Of a DNA stretch of 64,000 bases, positions 24,930 through 34,460 are shown in pieces. Each line of letters begins with the position of its first letter. Position 1 is the stretch's first letter. Under the pieces are notes generated by a model that searched no databases, was not told the origin of the DNA, and was given only the letters and a program-made list of their open reading frames with translations. The position numbers and the translations under genes are program-made. The DNA comes from Thermocatellispora tengchongensis (lineage in GTDB: Bacteria > Actinomycetota > Actinomycetes > Streptosporangiales > Streptosporangiaceae), in assembly GCF_014202315.1 (NCBI RefSeq), contig NZ_JACHGN010000017.1, positions 223,180 through 287,179 of the forward strand, read 5' to 3'.

Positions 24930-25916
24930 ATGATGACTCACGAGATCCAGTTGACCGCCCAGATCGACGCCGCCCCCGCCCCCGAGCACTTCACCGTCGT
25001 CCAGACGGAGATCGAGGGCGAGGTCGTGGTCCGTACCGACTACCTGGGCCTGGCCGCCACCTACCTCGAACTGATGCGCGCCGACTGCCACCTCCCGATC
25101 CCGGCCTGGCAGCCCGGCCGGCGGGTGGGCGTCATGGCGATCGGCACCGTGCTGAGCTCGGCCAGCCCCGACCTGCACGAGGGCGACTTGGTGCAGTCGA
25201 TGACCGGTTGGAGCACCCATTCGGCGGGACCGGCCGCCTCTTACATCAAGCTGGACCCGGACGCCTACCCCGACGCCGGCTACTACCTGGGCCAGGGCCC
25301 GACCGCCTACTACGGCGTGGCCGACGTGGCCAAGGCCGGCGAGGGCGACGTCGTGTTCGTCTCCGGCGCGGCCGGCGGTGTCGGCTCACTGGCCGGACAG
25401 ATCGCCCGCAACCTGGGCGCCAAGAAGGTGATCGGCAGCGCGGGCAGCCAGGCCAAGGCCGACTACCTCGTGAACGAACTCGGCTTCGACGCCGCCTTCG
25501 ACTACCACCACGACCCGGTCGCCGCGCTCAAGGAACTGGCCCCCGAGGGCATCACCGTCTTCTTCGACACCGTGGGCGGCACGCTGTACGACGCCGCGCT
25601 CGAAGCCGCCGCACCGGGCGCCAGGTTCGCCCTGTGCGGCTCGTTGTCCACCCAGCTCGGCGCCGCCGCAGACCGCTTCCCCGAGCCCGACCGCGACGCC
25701 GCCCTGGCCAGGGGAGTCGAGCTGATACCGTTCTCCTGCCACCACACCCCCGGCCAGATCGCTGCCTGGCACCACCACTTCCGCACCGCGCTCGACCAGG
25801 GCCGCTTCGTCTACCCGCGAACCGTCGTCGAGACCGGCATCGACGGCGTGCCCGGCACGTTCCTGGCCATGCTGCACGGCGAATACCGAGGCAACGTCTC
25901 GGTACGGCTGGCATGA
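24930..25916 (+). CDS. NADP-dependent MDR oxidoreductase (PTGR/CurA-like)
   Basis: Medium-chain reductase of about 328 residues without zinc ligands, similar to the leukotriene B4 dehydrogenase/prostaglandin reductase/curcumin reductase branch, which reduces alpha,beta-unsaturated ketones. Features: FTVVQTEIEGEVVVRTDYLG at the start, the cofactor motif VFVSGAAGGVGSLAGQIARN, the NADPH-selective KKVIGSAGSQAKADYLVNEL, and ITVFFDTVGGTLYDAALEAA. GTG 24927, ATG 24930 and ATG 24933 are all possible starts; no ribosome-binding site is seen, suggesting a leaderless mRNA. ATGA overlap with the next gene indicates a two-gene operon under the divergent WYL regulator. Confidence 0.9.
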   Translation: MMTHEIQLTAQIDAAPAPEHFTVVQTEIEGEVVVRTDYLGLAATYLELMRADCHLPIPAWQPGRRVGVMAIGTVLSSASPDLHEGDLVQSMTGWSTHSAGPAASYIKLDPDAYPDAGYYLGQGPTAYYGVADVAKAGEGDVVFVSGAAGGVGSLAGQIARNLGAKKVIGSAGSQAKADYLVNELGFDAAFDYHHDPVAALKELAPEGITVFFDTVGGTLYDAALEAAAPGARFALCGSLSTQLGAAADRFPEPDRDAALARGVELIPFSCHHTPGQIAAWHHHFRTALDQGRFVYPRTVVETGIDGVPGTFLAMLHGEYRGNVSVRLA

Positions 25917-26965
25917 CCGCTCTGTCCCGCCGAGCGCTCAACCGGGCTCTGCTTCAGCGGCAGTTCTTGCTGGAACGGACCGGCCTGCCGGCTCTGGAGG
26001 TGATCGGCCACCTGGTCGCCGTACAGGCACAAGAGCCGAACTGGCCCTACGTCGGCCTGTGGACCCGGATCCGCGACTTCACCCACGCCGACCTCACCAC
26101 CCTGCTCACCCAGGGGCGGGTGGTGCGTTCCGGCTTCCTGCGCAGCACGATGCACCTCACTGCGGCCGACGACTTCCGTCGGCTGCGGCCGGTGCTGCAG
26201 CCCGTGCTGGACCGCACCGCCGACTCGGCCCACTTCCGGCGCAACAACGCCGGACTCGACACCGAAACCCTGCTCGCCGAGGGACACGCCCTCCTGCAGA
26301 CCGGGCCGCTGCCCAGAAGAGACCTCGCCAGGCACCTCGCGACCCTCCATCCGGGCCGTGACAGCCGAATCCTGGCCGGTGAGATCGAGCTGCGCACCCC
26401 GCTCATCCACGATCCGGCCACCGCGTCCTGGGGCGGCTGGGGCACCCGCTCGTCGGTCACCGTCACCGCCGCCGCGACCGACGCCCTTCACCCCGGCACA
26501 CTCCGTGATCTGATTCTCCGCTACTTGGCCGCCTTCGGCCCCGCCACCGTGGCGGACATCCAGGCGTGGTGCGGGTTGACCCGGCTGGACCAGATCATGT
26601 CGGAGATGGGCGCCGACCTGCGCCATTACGCCGGCCCTGACGGCCGGCGCCTGCTCGACCTGCCCGACGCCCCGCTTCCCGACCCTGATACCCCCGCCCC
26701 GGTGCGGCTGCTGCCCGCCTACGACAACGCCCTCCTAGGTCACGCCGATCGCAGCCGCATCATCGCCGAAGCCGACCGCAAGCAGGTCGCCCCCGGCCAG
26801 GCCAGAGTCCTGCCGACGTTGGTCGTCGACGGCTATGTCCGCGGCACCTGGTCCTTCACCGCGGGCGAGGTACGGCTGACGCTGTTCCGGCCCCTGTCGG
26901 CAACCGAACAGCATGCAGTCGACCACGAGATCAACCAACTGCTGCCGTTCCTGTCGCACCGCTGA
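25913..26965 (+). CDS. AlkZ/YcaQ-like winged-helix DNA glycosylase family protein
   Basis: 350 residues of the HTH_42 family. The N-terminal segment LEVIGHLVAVQAQEPNWPYV carries the Q-hydrophobic-Q motif (Gln38-Gln40) that catalyses glycosidic bond breakage in AlkZ, and SGFLRSTMHLTAADDFRRLR plus the C-terminal ILRYLAAFGPATVADIQAWC and VDGYVRGTWSF are family landmarks. AlkZ itself unhooks azinomycin interstrand cross-links; the wider family repairs bulky alkylated bases or is uncharacterised. It overlaps the preceding reductase gene, so both may belong to a xenobiotic or self-resistance response (inference). Confidence 0.85.
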   Translation: MTALSRRALNRALLQRQFLLERTGLPALEVIGHLVAVQAQEPNWPYVGLWTRIRDFTHADLTTLLTQGRVVRSGFLRSTMHLTAADDFRRLRPVLQPVLDRTADSAHFRRNNAGLDTETLLAEGHALLQTGPLPRRDLARHLATLHPGRDSRILAGEIELRTPLIHDPATASWGGWGTRSSVTVTAAATDALHPGTLRDLILRYLAAFGPATVADIQAWCGLTRLDQIMSEMGADLRHYAGPDGRRLLDLPDAPLPDPDTPAPVRLLPAYDNALLGHADRSRIIAEADRKQVAPGQARVLPTLVVDGYVRGTWSFTAGEVRLTLFRPLSATEQHAVDHEINQLLPFLSHR

Positions 26966-27129
26966 ACACGACGAGCAACTCACGCCCAGAACTTCACCGG
27001 ATACACCGCGATCACCGGCCGGGCCCCGCAAGCCAACCCCGCGCCGTCGTGGTCTTGGCTGGGAGAGTCAGCTCTCCAGGATCGGGGCGATCTCCACGGT
27101 CGGGACGCCGATCAGCGAGCCGGCCCCGA

Positions 27130-27800
27130 GAGCTGGGTGACCGCAACGGGCAAGGCCGAGCTGGTCAAGGTGAGCGTCCCGGTGACGTACGAGCGTGGCG
27201 GACTGACGGTGGTCATGGCGGTCGGCGAGACCGGCCTGCTGCAGGACCTGCAGCTCGCACCTCCGCTCACCGAGCCGTGGACGCCGCCGTCGTACGCCCG
27301 TCGCAAGAGATTCGACGAGCACGAGGTCACCGTGGGCTCCCGCGTGCTGGCCGTGCCCGGCACGTTGAACCTGCCGCGCGGGCACGACCCGTGGCCCGCA
27401 GTGGTGCTGCTCAGCGGCGGCGGGCCGTTCGACCGGGACGCCACCAGCGGCCCCAACAAGCCCTCAAGGACCTGGCCTGGGGGCTGGCCAGCCGCGGCGT
27501 GGCGGTGCTGGCCGCAGTCGAGACGATCACGCGGCAGGCGGCACGTGTCGGCAGCCCACATCTGTCGGCCGAGACACCCGCCGCGGAGCTGCCGTTCGGC
27601 TACTCCGGGTCGTACTGGCTCGACCTGCGCGGCTATGACCCGGTCGCGCTGGACAAGCCGATGCTCATCCCGCAGGGCGGCCGCGACTACCAGGTGAGCG
27701 TCGCCGGCGACCTCGCCGACCGGCAGGCGGGCCTCGCCCACCGTACGGACGTCACCCTCCGCGTCTACGACGCCGACGACCACCTGTTCTTCCCATGCCC
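27130..27800 (+). pseudogene. Alpha/beta hydrolase (DUF3887-linked type) relic
   Basis: One frame reads KVSVPVTYERGGLTVVMAVG, RVLAVPGTLNLPRGHDPWPA and VVLLSGGGPFDRDATSGPNK, the N-terminal half of a secreted dienelactone-hydrolase-like enzyme. At about 27465 it shifts frame into LKDLAWGLASRGVAVLAAVE, and the nucleophile and following region are missing before PFGYSGSYWLDLRGYDPVAL and VYDADDHLFFP. Frameshift plus deletion make it non-functional. 26966-27129 holds no recognisable gene. Confidence 0.7.
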
Positions 27801-27829
27801 TCTGGCCTGCGGCTCAGCGCTCCACCGCC

Positions 27830-28054
27830 CCTTTCTCTCGTACTTGGTCCGCCCCCGATGGACACGCCCGGCGACCGTGACCGTCTCCGGCTCACCGGGC
27901 GGGTAGCCCAGCGCCGGGTCAGCGGGCACGATTCCGGCCACGGCCCAGCCCCCCGCGGCGGGCCCCAGGTGCCGCCGCGTCCTGGGGCGAGGACGCGGCG
28001 CAGACCGGCCGCGAAGGCATGGTCATAGGGGTTCTCCGGCGCCTCTGCGCTCAC
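27830..28054 (-). pseudogene. Short reading frame coupled to the hydrolase gene, probably a truncated gene
   Basis: A GTG overlapping the stop of the hydrolase gene (GAGTGAGC) starts MSAEAPENPYDHAFAAGLRR, which looks like a genuine N-terminus. After about 45 codons the sequence becomes low-complexity (Arg/Pro/Ser) and the frame runs into the preceding relic, so only the head of the gene seems to survive. Family not recognised. Confidence 0.3.
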
Positions 28055-28932
28055 TCACCCTGGGCCAGGAATTCCCGGATCTGCGCGGCGACGTCGGAAT
28101 AGCCGGCGCCGAACCACAGGAAGTGGCTGTCGGCCTCGGTCACGATCAGCCGCGCGCCCGGAATCGTCTCGGCCAGCGACTCGGCGTGCGCGAGCGGCAC
28201 GGACGCGTCGTGGCGGCTCGCGATGACCAGCGCCGGCTGGGCGATCCGCACCGCCGGCGGGGGCACCGGGCGCAGGTCGGCCAGGAAGCCCCGCCCCGAG
28301 CGCATGTGGCGGAACAACTGGACCAGCGTCGCCCGGTCCTGTTCCGCCAGTCCGGCGACGACCTCGGCGCCCGGTCGCGCCGACAGGCTCCCGAGCATCA
28401 GGCGCAGCCCGGCCGAGGGGGCCAGGCGCATCAGCAGCCGTACCGCGGCCCAGGTCACCGCCTCGGCCCCGGCCCGGAACACGATCCCGGCCCCGATCCG
28501 CGTACGCCGGTCGGGGTAGGGCAGGAATCCGACGGCGCTCTGCAGGATCAGCCGCCGTACCAGGTCGGGGTGGCGGGCGGCCATGGTGACCGCCACCCGG
28601 CCGCCGGCCGAGATGCCCGCCACCGCGGCCAGGTGCTCGATGCCGAGGTGGTCGCACAGGTCGGCGGCGACGTCGGCGAAGGCGTCGGCGGAGGCGCCCC
28701 CGCTGCGCGGCGGGGTGCGGCCGTAGCCGGGCCGGGAGGGCACCAGCACCTGGTATCCGGCCTGGGTGAAGACCTCCTCGCCGAGTGGCAGCCCGGCGCG
28801 CATGTGCCCGCCGTGGCACACCAGGACCGTGCCTCTGGCCGTGCCGGGGCCGGCGTCGGGCTGCTCCAGGCGGTACTCGACCGGGCCGGCGGGCAGTTCG
28901 GCGATGCGGGTGGGGCGTTCGAATCGGGGCAT
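28051..28932 (-). CDS. Alpha/beta hydrolase
   Basis: 293 residues from ATG 28932 with GAAG nearby. Core motifs: TVLVCHGGHMRAGLPLGEEV (oxyanion strand), VPSRPGYGRTPP, nucleophile elbow AVAGISAGGRVAVTMAARHP (G-I-S-A-G), acid in LVIASRHDASVPLAHAESLA, and His in VTEADSHFLWFGAGYSDVA. No signal peptide, so cytoplasmic; substrate unknown. It is divergent from the TetR gene at 29034, with a CAATAT/ATATTG operator between them, and may be a second target of that regulator. Confidence 0.9.
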   Translation of the reverse strand: MPRFERPTRIAELPAGPVEYRLEQPDAGPGTARGTVLVCHGGHMRAGLPLGEEVFTQAGYQVLVPSRPGYGRTPPRSGGASADAFADVAADLCDHLGIEHLAAVAGISAGGRVAVTMAARHPDLVRRLILQSAVGFLPYPDRRTRIGAGIVFRAGAEAVTWAAVRLLMRLAPSAGLRLMLGSLSARPGAEVVAGLAEQDRATLVQLFRHMRSGRGFLADLRPVPPPAVRIAQPALVIASRHDASVPLAHAESLAETIPGARLIVTEADSHFLWFGAGYSDVAAQIREFLAQGE

Positions 28933-28989
28933 GAGGCCGTCATCTTCACACAGTGATCCTGTCCGGTCCAGAGGCTCCTGCTCGGCGGG

Positions 28990-29025
28990 CAATATTTTGA
29001 TATGGTTTCCAATATGGAGATATTG
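28990..29025. promoter_or_regulatory. TetR operator region
   Basis: CAATAT-GGAG-ATATTG (29010-29025) is a perfect inverted repeat, and another CAATAT lies at 28990-28995. This AT-rich block stands out in the GC-rich background and ends 8 bases before the ATG of the TetR gene. Confidence 0.65.
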
Positions 29026-29033
29026 TCTCCGGT

Positions 29034-29699
29034 ATGTCGAGACCCCAGGGCGCGGAGGATCGCCCGCCCGAAGACCTGACCGCGCGCGCCCGCATCCGCG
29101 ATGCCGCTCTGGACCAGTTCGCCCGGCGCGGCGTCAAAAGCGCCACGCTGAAGGACATCGCCGAGGCCGCCGGCGTCTCGGTCGGGCTGGTCCAGCACCA
29201 CTTCCGCTCCAAGGACGCCCTGCGGGAAGCGTGCGACGAACACGTCATGGCCTCCCTCGTCCACCGGTCCAAGGACGAGGCCGCCGAGCCCGCCGCCGTC
29301 GTCGCCGGGATGCTCGCGGGCAGCGAGCGCAGCGTGCGCTACCTCGCCCGCGCCCTGGTGGACGGTTCCCCCGCCGCCGCGGCCTTCTTCGACGGCGCGG
29401 TGCGCACCACCGAGGAGTTCCTCACCGGCACCTGGCCCGACCGCTTCCCGCCCGGCTCGCCCCGAGCCCGGGACGCGGCGGCGGTGATGAGCGCCATGCA
29501 CGCCGGCACGATCGTCCTGCACGAGTACCTGACCCGGCTGATGGGCCGCGACGTGCTGGCCCGCGAGCACGCCGCCGCCATCGTCACCGCCATGGCCGAC
29601 GTCTACACCGCCATGGGCGAGTTCACCCGCTCCGAGGCCGGCAAGCGCATGACCGAGGCCGCCGCCGCCCACCACCGGCAGGAGCACGAGCATGACTGA
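29034..29699 (+). CDS. TetR-family regulator of the adjacent ABC exporter
   Basis: 221 residues with the [62 protein letters not shown] and a helical ligand domain. The gene overlaps the start of the ABC ATPase gene by 8 bases, the common arrangement for actinobacterial drug-efflux operons in which the TetR protein senses the exported compound. Its structural targets downstream are broken, so the regulator may now control only itself and the divergent hydrolase. Confidence 0.9.
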   Translation: MSRPQGAEDRPPEDLTARARIRDAALDQFARRGVKSATLKDIAEAAGVSVGLVQHHFRSKDALREACDEHVMASLVHRSKDEAAEPAAVVAGMLAGSERSVRYLARALVDGSPAAAAFFDGAVRTTEEFLTGTWPDRFPPGSPRARDAAAVMSAMHAGTIVLHEYLTRLMGRDVLAREHAAAIVTAMADVYTAMGEFTRSEAGKRMTEAAAAHHRQEHEHD

Positions 29700-30581
29700 C
29701 CCGATCCAGATCAGCGGCCTGGTCAAGACCTTCGGCACCACCCGCGCCCTTGACGGCCTGGACCTCACCGTACGCGCGGGTGAGGTGCACGGCTTCCTCG
29801 GCCCCAACGGCGCGGGCAAGACCACCACCATCAGGATCCTGCTCGGCCTGCAACGCCCCGACGCCGGCCGGGTGCGCCTGCTCGGCGGCGACCCCTGGCA
29901 CGACGCGGTCGAGCTGCACCGCCGGCTCGCCTACGTTCCCGGCGACGTCACCCTGTGGCCCGGCCTCACCGGCGGCGAGGTGATCGACCTGCTCGGACGG
30001 CTGCGCGGCGGCCTGGACCCCGCCCGCCGCGACGCGCTCGTCGAACGCTTCGCCCTGGACGCGCGCAAGCGGTCCCGCGCCTACTCCAAGGGCAACCGGC
30101 AGAAGTCGCGCTGATCGCGGCACTGGCCGCCGACACCGAGCTGCTGGTGCTGGACGAGCCGACCTCCGGCCTGGACCCGCTGATGGAGGCGGTCTTCCGC
30201 GAGTGCGTCGCGGAGGAGAAACGCCGGGGGCGCACGATCCTGCTCTCCAGCCACATCCTCAGCGAGGTGGAGTCGCTGTGCGACCGCGTCTCCATCGTCC
30301 GCGACGGACGTACCGTCGAAAGCGGCACCCTGGCCGAGCTGCGTCACCTGACCCGGGTCTCGCTCACCGCGGAGCTCGCGGTCGCCCCGGCCGGGCCCGG
30401 CGATCTGCCCGGCGCGCACGACCTGGTCATCGACGGCGGACGGGTGCGCTGCCAGGTGGACCCGGCCGACCTGAGCGGGCTCCTGGCGCGCCTGGTCGAG
30501 CTGGGCGTGCGGGACATGACCGTGCAGCCGCCCACCTTGGAGGAGCTGTTCATCCGCCACTACCAGACCACGGCGGCGTGA
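29692..30581 (+). pseudogene. ABC exporter ATPase interrupted by a one-base frameshift
   Basis: The intact protein would be about 296 residues of the DrrA/CcmA drug-export type. Walker A is [20 protein letters not shown], the signature is YSKGNRQK, and Walker B is LLVLDEPTSGLDPL with the switch His in ILLSSHILSEVESLCDR. At 30105 the frame is lost: KGNRQK should be followed by [10 protein letters not shown], but a single missing G gives SR-stop at 30112; the remainder is fully open in another frame to 30581. Either a true loss-of-function mutation or a sequencing error. Confidence 0.88.
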
Positions 30582-31567
30582 TGGGCGGCGCGCTGAGCGG
30601 GACGGGACCGCTCATCCGGCTGATCCTGCGCCCCGACCGCCTCTGGCTGCCGCTGTGGCCGGTGCTGGTGGCCGCCTTCGTCTCCGGCCCCGTGGCCACG
30701 ATCGGCGCTCTGCTGCCCACGGCCGAATCCCGCCGCGCCTACGCCGAGGACGCCGCGGCCAACCCGGCGGTCCTGCTCATGCAGGGCCCGGCCTACGACC
30801 TGAGCGTGGGCGGCCTCGCCGCCCAGCAGCGCGCCGCCGCCACCACCGTCTTCGCCGCGCTCGCCGCCGTGCTGCTCCTGATCCGGCACACCCGCGCCGA
30901 GGAGCACGCCGGCCGCGGCGAGCTCATCGGCGCGGCCCCGGTGGGACGGCACGCGCCGCTCACCGCCGCCCTGACCGTGGTGGGCGCGGCCGGGGCGCTG
31001 CAGGGCGCACTGATCACGGCCGCGCTCGCAGGTGCCGGCATGCCGCTCGACGGGTCCGCCGCCTGGGGGATGATCGCGACCGGGGCCGCGTGGGTCGCCG
31101 CGGCTATCGCCGCCGTCGCGGCGCAGCTCACCCGCACCGCGCGGGCCGCGGCCACCGCCGCGCTGGGCCTGTTCTTCGCCATGTACCTCGTGCGCGGCGT
31201 GAGCGACCTGGCCGGGCCGGGCCTGTCCTGGCTGGGCTGGACCGTGCCCAACGGGTGGCTGTTGCGGGCCCGCCCGTTCGGAGACGAACGCTGGTGGGTG
31301 TTCGCCCCCGTCCTGGCGCTGTGCGCGGCGCTGGTCGCCGCCGCGTACGCGCTGGCGGCGCGGCGCGACCTCGGCGCGGGAGTGGCCACCGAGCGGCCCG
31401 GCCCCGCCCGCGCGCCGCGGCGCCTGCGCAGCCCGCTCGCCCTGGCCTGGCGCCGCGAACGCGGCGCCGTCGCCGGCTGGCTCGCCGCCGCCGCGGCATT
31501 CGGCCTGGCCATGGGCTTGGGCGGGCAGAGCGCGCGGCCGGTTCACGCGATGCCTTGCCGGTGCTAG
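30581..31567 (+). pseudogene. ABC-2 exporter permease (polyketide-antibiotic exporter type), 3' truncated
   Basis: Start codon overlaps the ATPase stop (TGATG). The 328 residues correspond to the first 60% of the usual ~530-residue permease of TetR-linked antibiotic exporters: IRLILRPDRLWLPLWPVLVA, the segment around AAQQRAAATTVFAALAAVLL, RHTRAEEHAGRGELIGAAPV, and LGLFFAMYLVRGVSDLAGPG are typical. After GWLAAAAAFGLAMGLGGQ, in the middle of the seventh membrane helix or so, the reading ends in unrelated residues. With the frameshifted ATPase the exporter cannot be functional. Confidence 0.8.
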
Positions 31568-31771
31568 CTGAGCGGCACGCCGGATCCGACCGGGGTGGCG
31601 GGTACTGCTGGGCCGCCGGCGGTCGGCCGCGGGTGCCATTGGTCAGGCCGTACTCGTCGGGGGCTCCGCGAATTCGCCCCTCTCCCGGAGGTTGACGCCA
31701 TCCACCGGTTCGACGAAGGCGAGCAGCTCGCTCGGTTCGTGGAAGTGGTTCTCGACGTCGCGTCGCGTAGC

Positions 31772-32908
31772 TCAGCGGGGGCGAGCACCGGTGTAGCGGC
31801 GGGGCAGGATCAAAACGGGGTTGTCGTCGAGGATCACCTCGGGCGGCCCGAACTGGGCGGCGACCTCCCGGATCTCCGGCTCCTCCAGCATCAGCAGCCG
31901 CCCCCGCTCGACGAACGGCTCCTCGTCCACCAGCACGGTGGGCCGGTCGATCTGGCAGTCGCAGTGCGCGAATCCCGGTCTTGTCGTGACCGGCGCGCCG
32001 TCGGTCAGCGCGTCGATGCCGCAGTAGAAGGCCCCGGCGTGCTTCTCGCGCTCGAACTGCGTCCCGCCGGCCAGTCGTACCTTCGGGTTCAGGCCGAACA
32101 GGCCGTGCCGCATGTAGTAGCCGCCGGGCGCGTACCGGCGCAGTTGCTCGGCCGCGGCCCCGCCCTCGATCCTGCGGACCAGGTTGCCTTCGAGGGTGAG
32201 GCGCACCGGATCTTCGGGCACCCCCGTGACGGTGCTGTCCTCGATCACGAGGACGCCCTCGGTGTCGGTCGGCCAGAAGTTGGCGCCCCCGTACGGGAAG
32301 GGCCGCCAGTCGCCCGGCCGCATCGCGCCCGGGTCCGGGTCGAAGGTCAGACCGGAGAAGGTCACATCGGTTCCCCTCGCGGACGTCACCCGGATCGTCT
32401 TGGCCTGCGAGAGCTGCCGCAGCGCACGGCGAAGGAGCGCGTAGAAGACCTCGGCGGGCAGGCGGGCGCCGGTCAGCAACGCCGCCGCCGTGGCGGTCAT
32501 GTGCAGGGACAGGAAGCGGGAGGTGCGGGACTTGATCTGGTCGAAGAAGAGCGGGGCGGTGTGCACCTCTCCCCACCAGGTGCCGCTTATCACGACGTCG
32601 GCCTCACCGAACGCGGCCGTCTCGATGGCGAGCGACGCCTCCGTGTCCCACCCGCCGGGGCTGAACGGCGCCACCGACAGGATGCGCACGTCCGCGTCCT
32701 GGTACGCGGCCGCCGCGGCGATCGCCTGGACGACGACGGGGTCGACGGTGTGCTCCATCAGCAGCAGCACCCGTTCCCCCGCCGCCAGCCGTACGTACTC
32801 GCACAGGTTGCGCACCCCGGGCATCAACTCGACGATCGAGTACGGCGCCGCCGCCGACGCGGCGACGTAGCCGACAGGCGATCCCGCGTACGGATTGATC
32901 AGCATCAT
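31772..32908 (-). CDS. Aminopeptidase T/NicX-like (M29-related) family protein
   Basis: 378 residues from the tandem ATGs at 32905-32908, preceded by GGAGG. The family includes metallo-aminopeptidases of the M29 type and the iron-dependent 2,5-dihydroxypyridine dioxygenase NicX. The alternation of an N-terminal Rossmann-like half (GERVLLLMEHTVDPVVVQAI) and a C-terminal half with GGANFWPTDTEGVLVIEDST, GLNPKVRLAGGTQFEREKHA, CGIDALTDGAPVTTRPGFAH and HCDCQIDRPTVLVDEEPFVE fits. I cannot say which reaction it catalyses. It forms a single-gene unit between the broken exporter and the flavin monooxygenase. Confidence 0.7.
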   Translation of the reverse strand: MMLINPYAGSPVGYVAASAAAPYSIVELMPGVRNLCEYVRLAAGERVLLLMEHTVDPVVVQAIAAAAAYQDADVRILSVAPFSPGGWDTEASLAIETAAFGEADVVISGTWWGEVHTAPLFFDQIKSRTSRFLSLHMTATAAALLTGARLPAEVFYALLRRALRQLSQAKTIRVTSARGTDVTFSGLTFDPDPGAMRPGDWRPFPYGGANFWPTDTEGVLVIEDSTVTGVPEDPVRLTLEGNLVRRIEGGAAAEQLRRYAPGGYYMRHGLFGLNPKVRLAGGTQFEREKHAGAFYCGIDALTDGAPVTTRPGFAHCDCQIDRPTVLVDEEPFVERGRLLMLEEPEIREVAAQFGPPEVILDDNPVLILPRRYTGARPR

Positions 32909-33077
32909 GGAGCCTCCAGGGTCGGCCGAGCCACGGCCGGTGGTGAAGGCCGGCCGCAGCCTGGATCGATACGCAGCCATGTGGTCGCACTCCGTTCGTT
33001 TGCTCACTACTCATGGCGCGGGCGTGCCGGTATGGGCGTGGCCGCCTTGGCCAGGCCGGCCAGACGGAGCGGAGCCG

Positions 33078-34364
33078 TCACCGTGGCGTCGGCACGCTCC
33101 AGGACGGGCGCTCGTTGAGCGCCTCGACGTCCATGTCGGCGATCGCTCGTTGAGCTTCGGCCATCGCCGCCAGCTCCTGCGGGGTGAGCACCTGGTGGAT
33201 GTCGGCGAAGCCGCCGGGGGCGCGCTGTTCGACGAGCTTGACCGTCTCATCCACCGGGAAGCGGCGACTGGCCAGGACCAGGTCGCTGGTCTCGGGCCGG
33301 CGCACGTCCTCATAGGCGGCCAGCCCGTCGATCGCGTCGCCGGCGCCGGCGAGCGCCAGGGCCAGGTAGCGGGCGTCCAGGATCGCCTGGGAGCCGCCGT
33401 TGGAGCCGACCGGGTACATCGGGTGGGCGGCGTCGCCGAGCAGGCTCACCCGCCCTGCCCCCCAGGCCGGCAACGGGTCACGGTCCACCATCGGGTACTG
33501 CAGGATCCGCCCGGCGCCGGCGAGCATCGCGGGCACGTCCATGAACGGCAGGCGCCAACCGGCGAAGTGGGGCAGGACGTCCTCCAGCCCGCCCTGGCGC
33601 CGCCAGTCGGCCTCGCCGGCCGCAGGCCCGGGGCCGGCCAGGCGCACCTCGGCCACCCAGTTCACCGACGCCCTGCCGCGCGCGCGGGTCTTCGGACAGA
33701 TCGGGTAGGCCACGATCTTGGCCCCGTCGTCGGCCCCGGCGACCACCATCGAGGCCCCGTCCAGGTAGGGATCGGTCTCGGTGATGCCCCGCCACATGGT
33801 GATCCCGCTCCAGCGCAGCGGGTCGCCGTGCGGGTACAGCCGGGCACGCACCGCGGAGTGCACGCCGTCGGCCCCGACCAACGCATCGGCCCGCTCCAGC
33901 ACCTCCTGGCCGGTGCGCCTGTCGCGTAGCCGCACCGCCACCTGCCCGGCGCCGCCGTGCTGTGGGTCGTCCTGGAAGTCGTCGAAGGCCAGCCCGAGGC
34001 GCAGCGCGTGCGGTCCCAGCCGGTCCCGGACCGCCTCGGCCAGGATCATCTGCAGCCGGCCGCGGTGGATGGAGTACTGCGGCCACCGGTATCCGGCGTT
34101 TCGCCCGCGCGGCAGTGTGGTGATGACATCACCGTGCCGGTTGGCGTAGGCAAGGCCGCTGGTCTCAATTCCGGTCGCCGCGAGCGCGTCGCCGAGGCCG
34201 AGCTCGGTCAGCTCGCGCACGGCGTGCGGTTGCAGGTTGATGCCGACCCCCAGCGGCTTCAGCCGGGTCGCCGATTCGGCGATCGTGCAGCCGATCCCGG
34301 CCGCGTGCAGGCTCAGCGCGGTGGTCAGGCCGCCGATCCCGGCGCCGATGACGAGTACGTGCAT
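33078..34364 (-). CDS. FAD-dependent aromatic monooxygenase (PhzS/salicylate-hydroxylase-like)
   Basis: 428-residue class A flavoprotein monooxygenase: HVLVIGAGIGGLTTALSLHA binds the FAD ADP moiety, VGADGVHSAVRARLYP is the DG fingerprint, and GRVSLLGDAAHPMYPVGSNG binds the FAD ribityl. The ATG at 34364 is taken because the dinucleotide fold starts at once; an upstream in-frame start at 34397 would add eleven residues. Sequence features such as MWRGITETDPYLDG resemble the PhzS-type 5-methylphenazine-1-carboxylate hydroxylases and salicylate hydroxylases; the natural substrate is unknown. No partner reductase is needed in this class. Confidence 0.9.
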   Translation of the reverse strand: MHVLVIGAGIGGLTTALSLHAAGIGCTIAESATRLKPLGVGINLQPHAVRELTELGLGDALAATGIETSGLAYANRHGDVITTLPRGRNAGYRWPQYSIHRGRLQMILAEAVRDRLGPHALRLGLAFDDFQDDPQHGGAGQVAVRLRDRRTGQEVLERADALVGADGVHSAVRARLYPHGDPLRWSGITMWRGITETDPYLDGASMVVAGADDGAKIVAYPICPKTRARGRASVNWVAEVRLAGPGPAAGEADWRRQGGLEDVLPHFAGWRLPFMDVPAMLAGAGRILQYPMVDRDPLPAWGAGRVSLLGDAAHPMYPVGSNGGSQAILDARYLALALAGAGDAIDGLAAYEDVRRPETSDLVLASRRFPVDETVKLVEQRAPGGFADIHQVLTPQELAAMAEAQRAIADMDVEALNERPSWSVPTPR

Positions 34365-34460
34365 GCCGGTTCGATGCCCCGCCCCGGCGTGGGGCAAGGC
34401 CGATCGGTGGTCATCGGTGCGCCACGATCGGGTGATGGGCCACTCCTGGGGGGCAACGGT

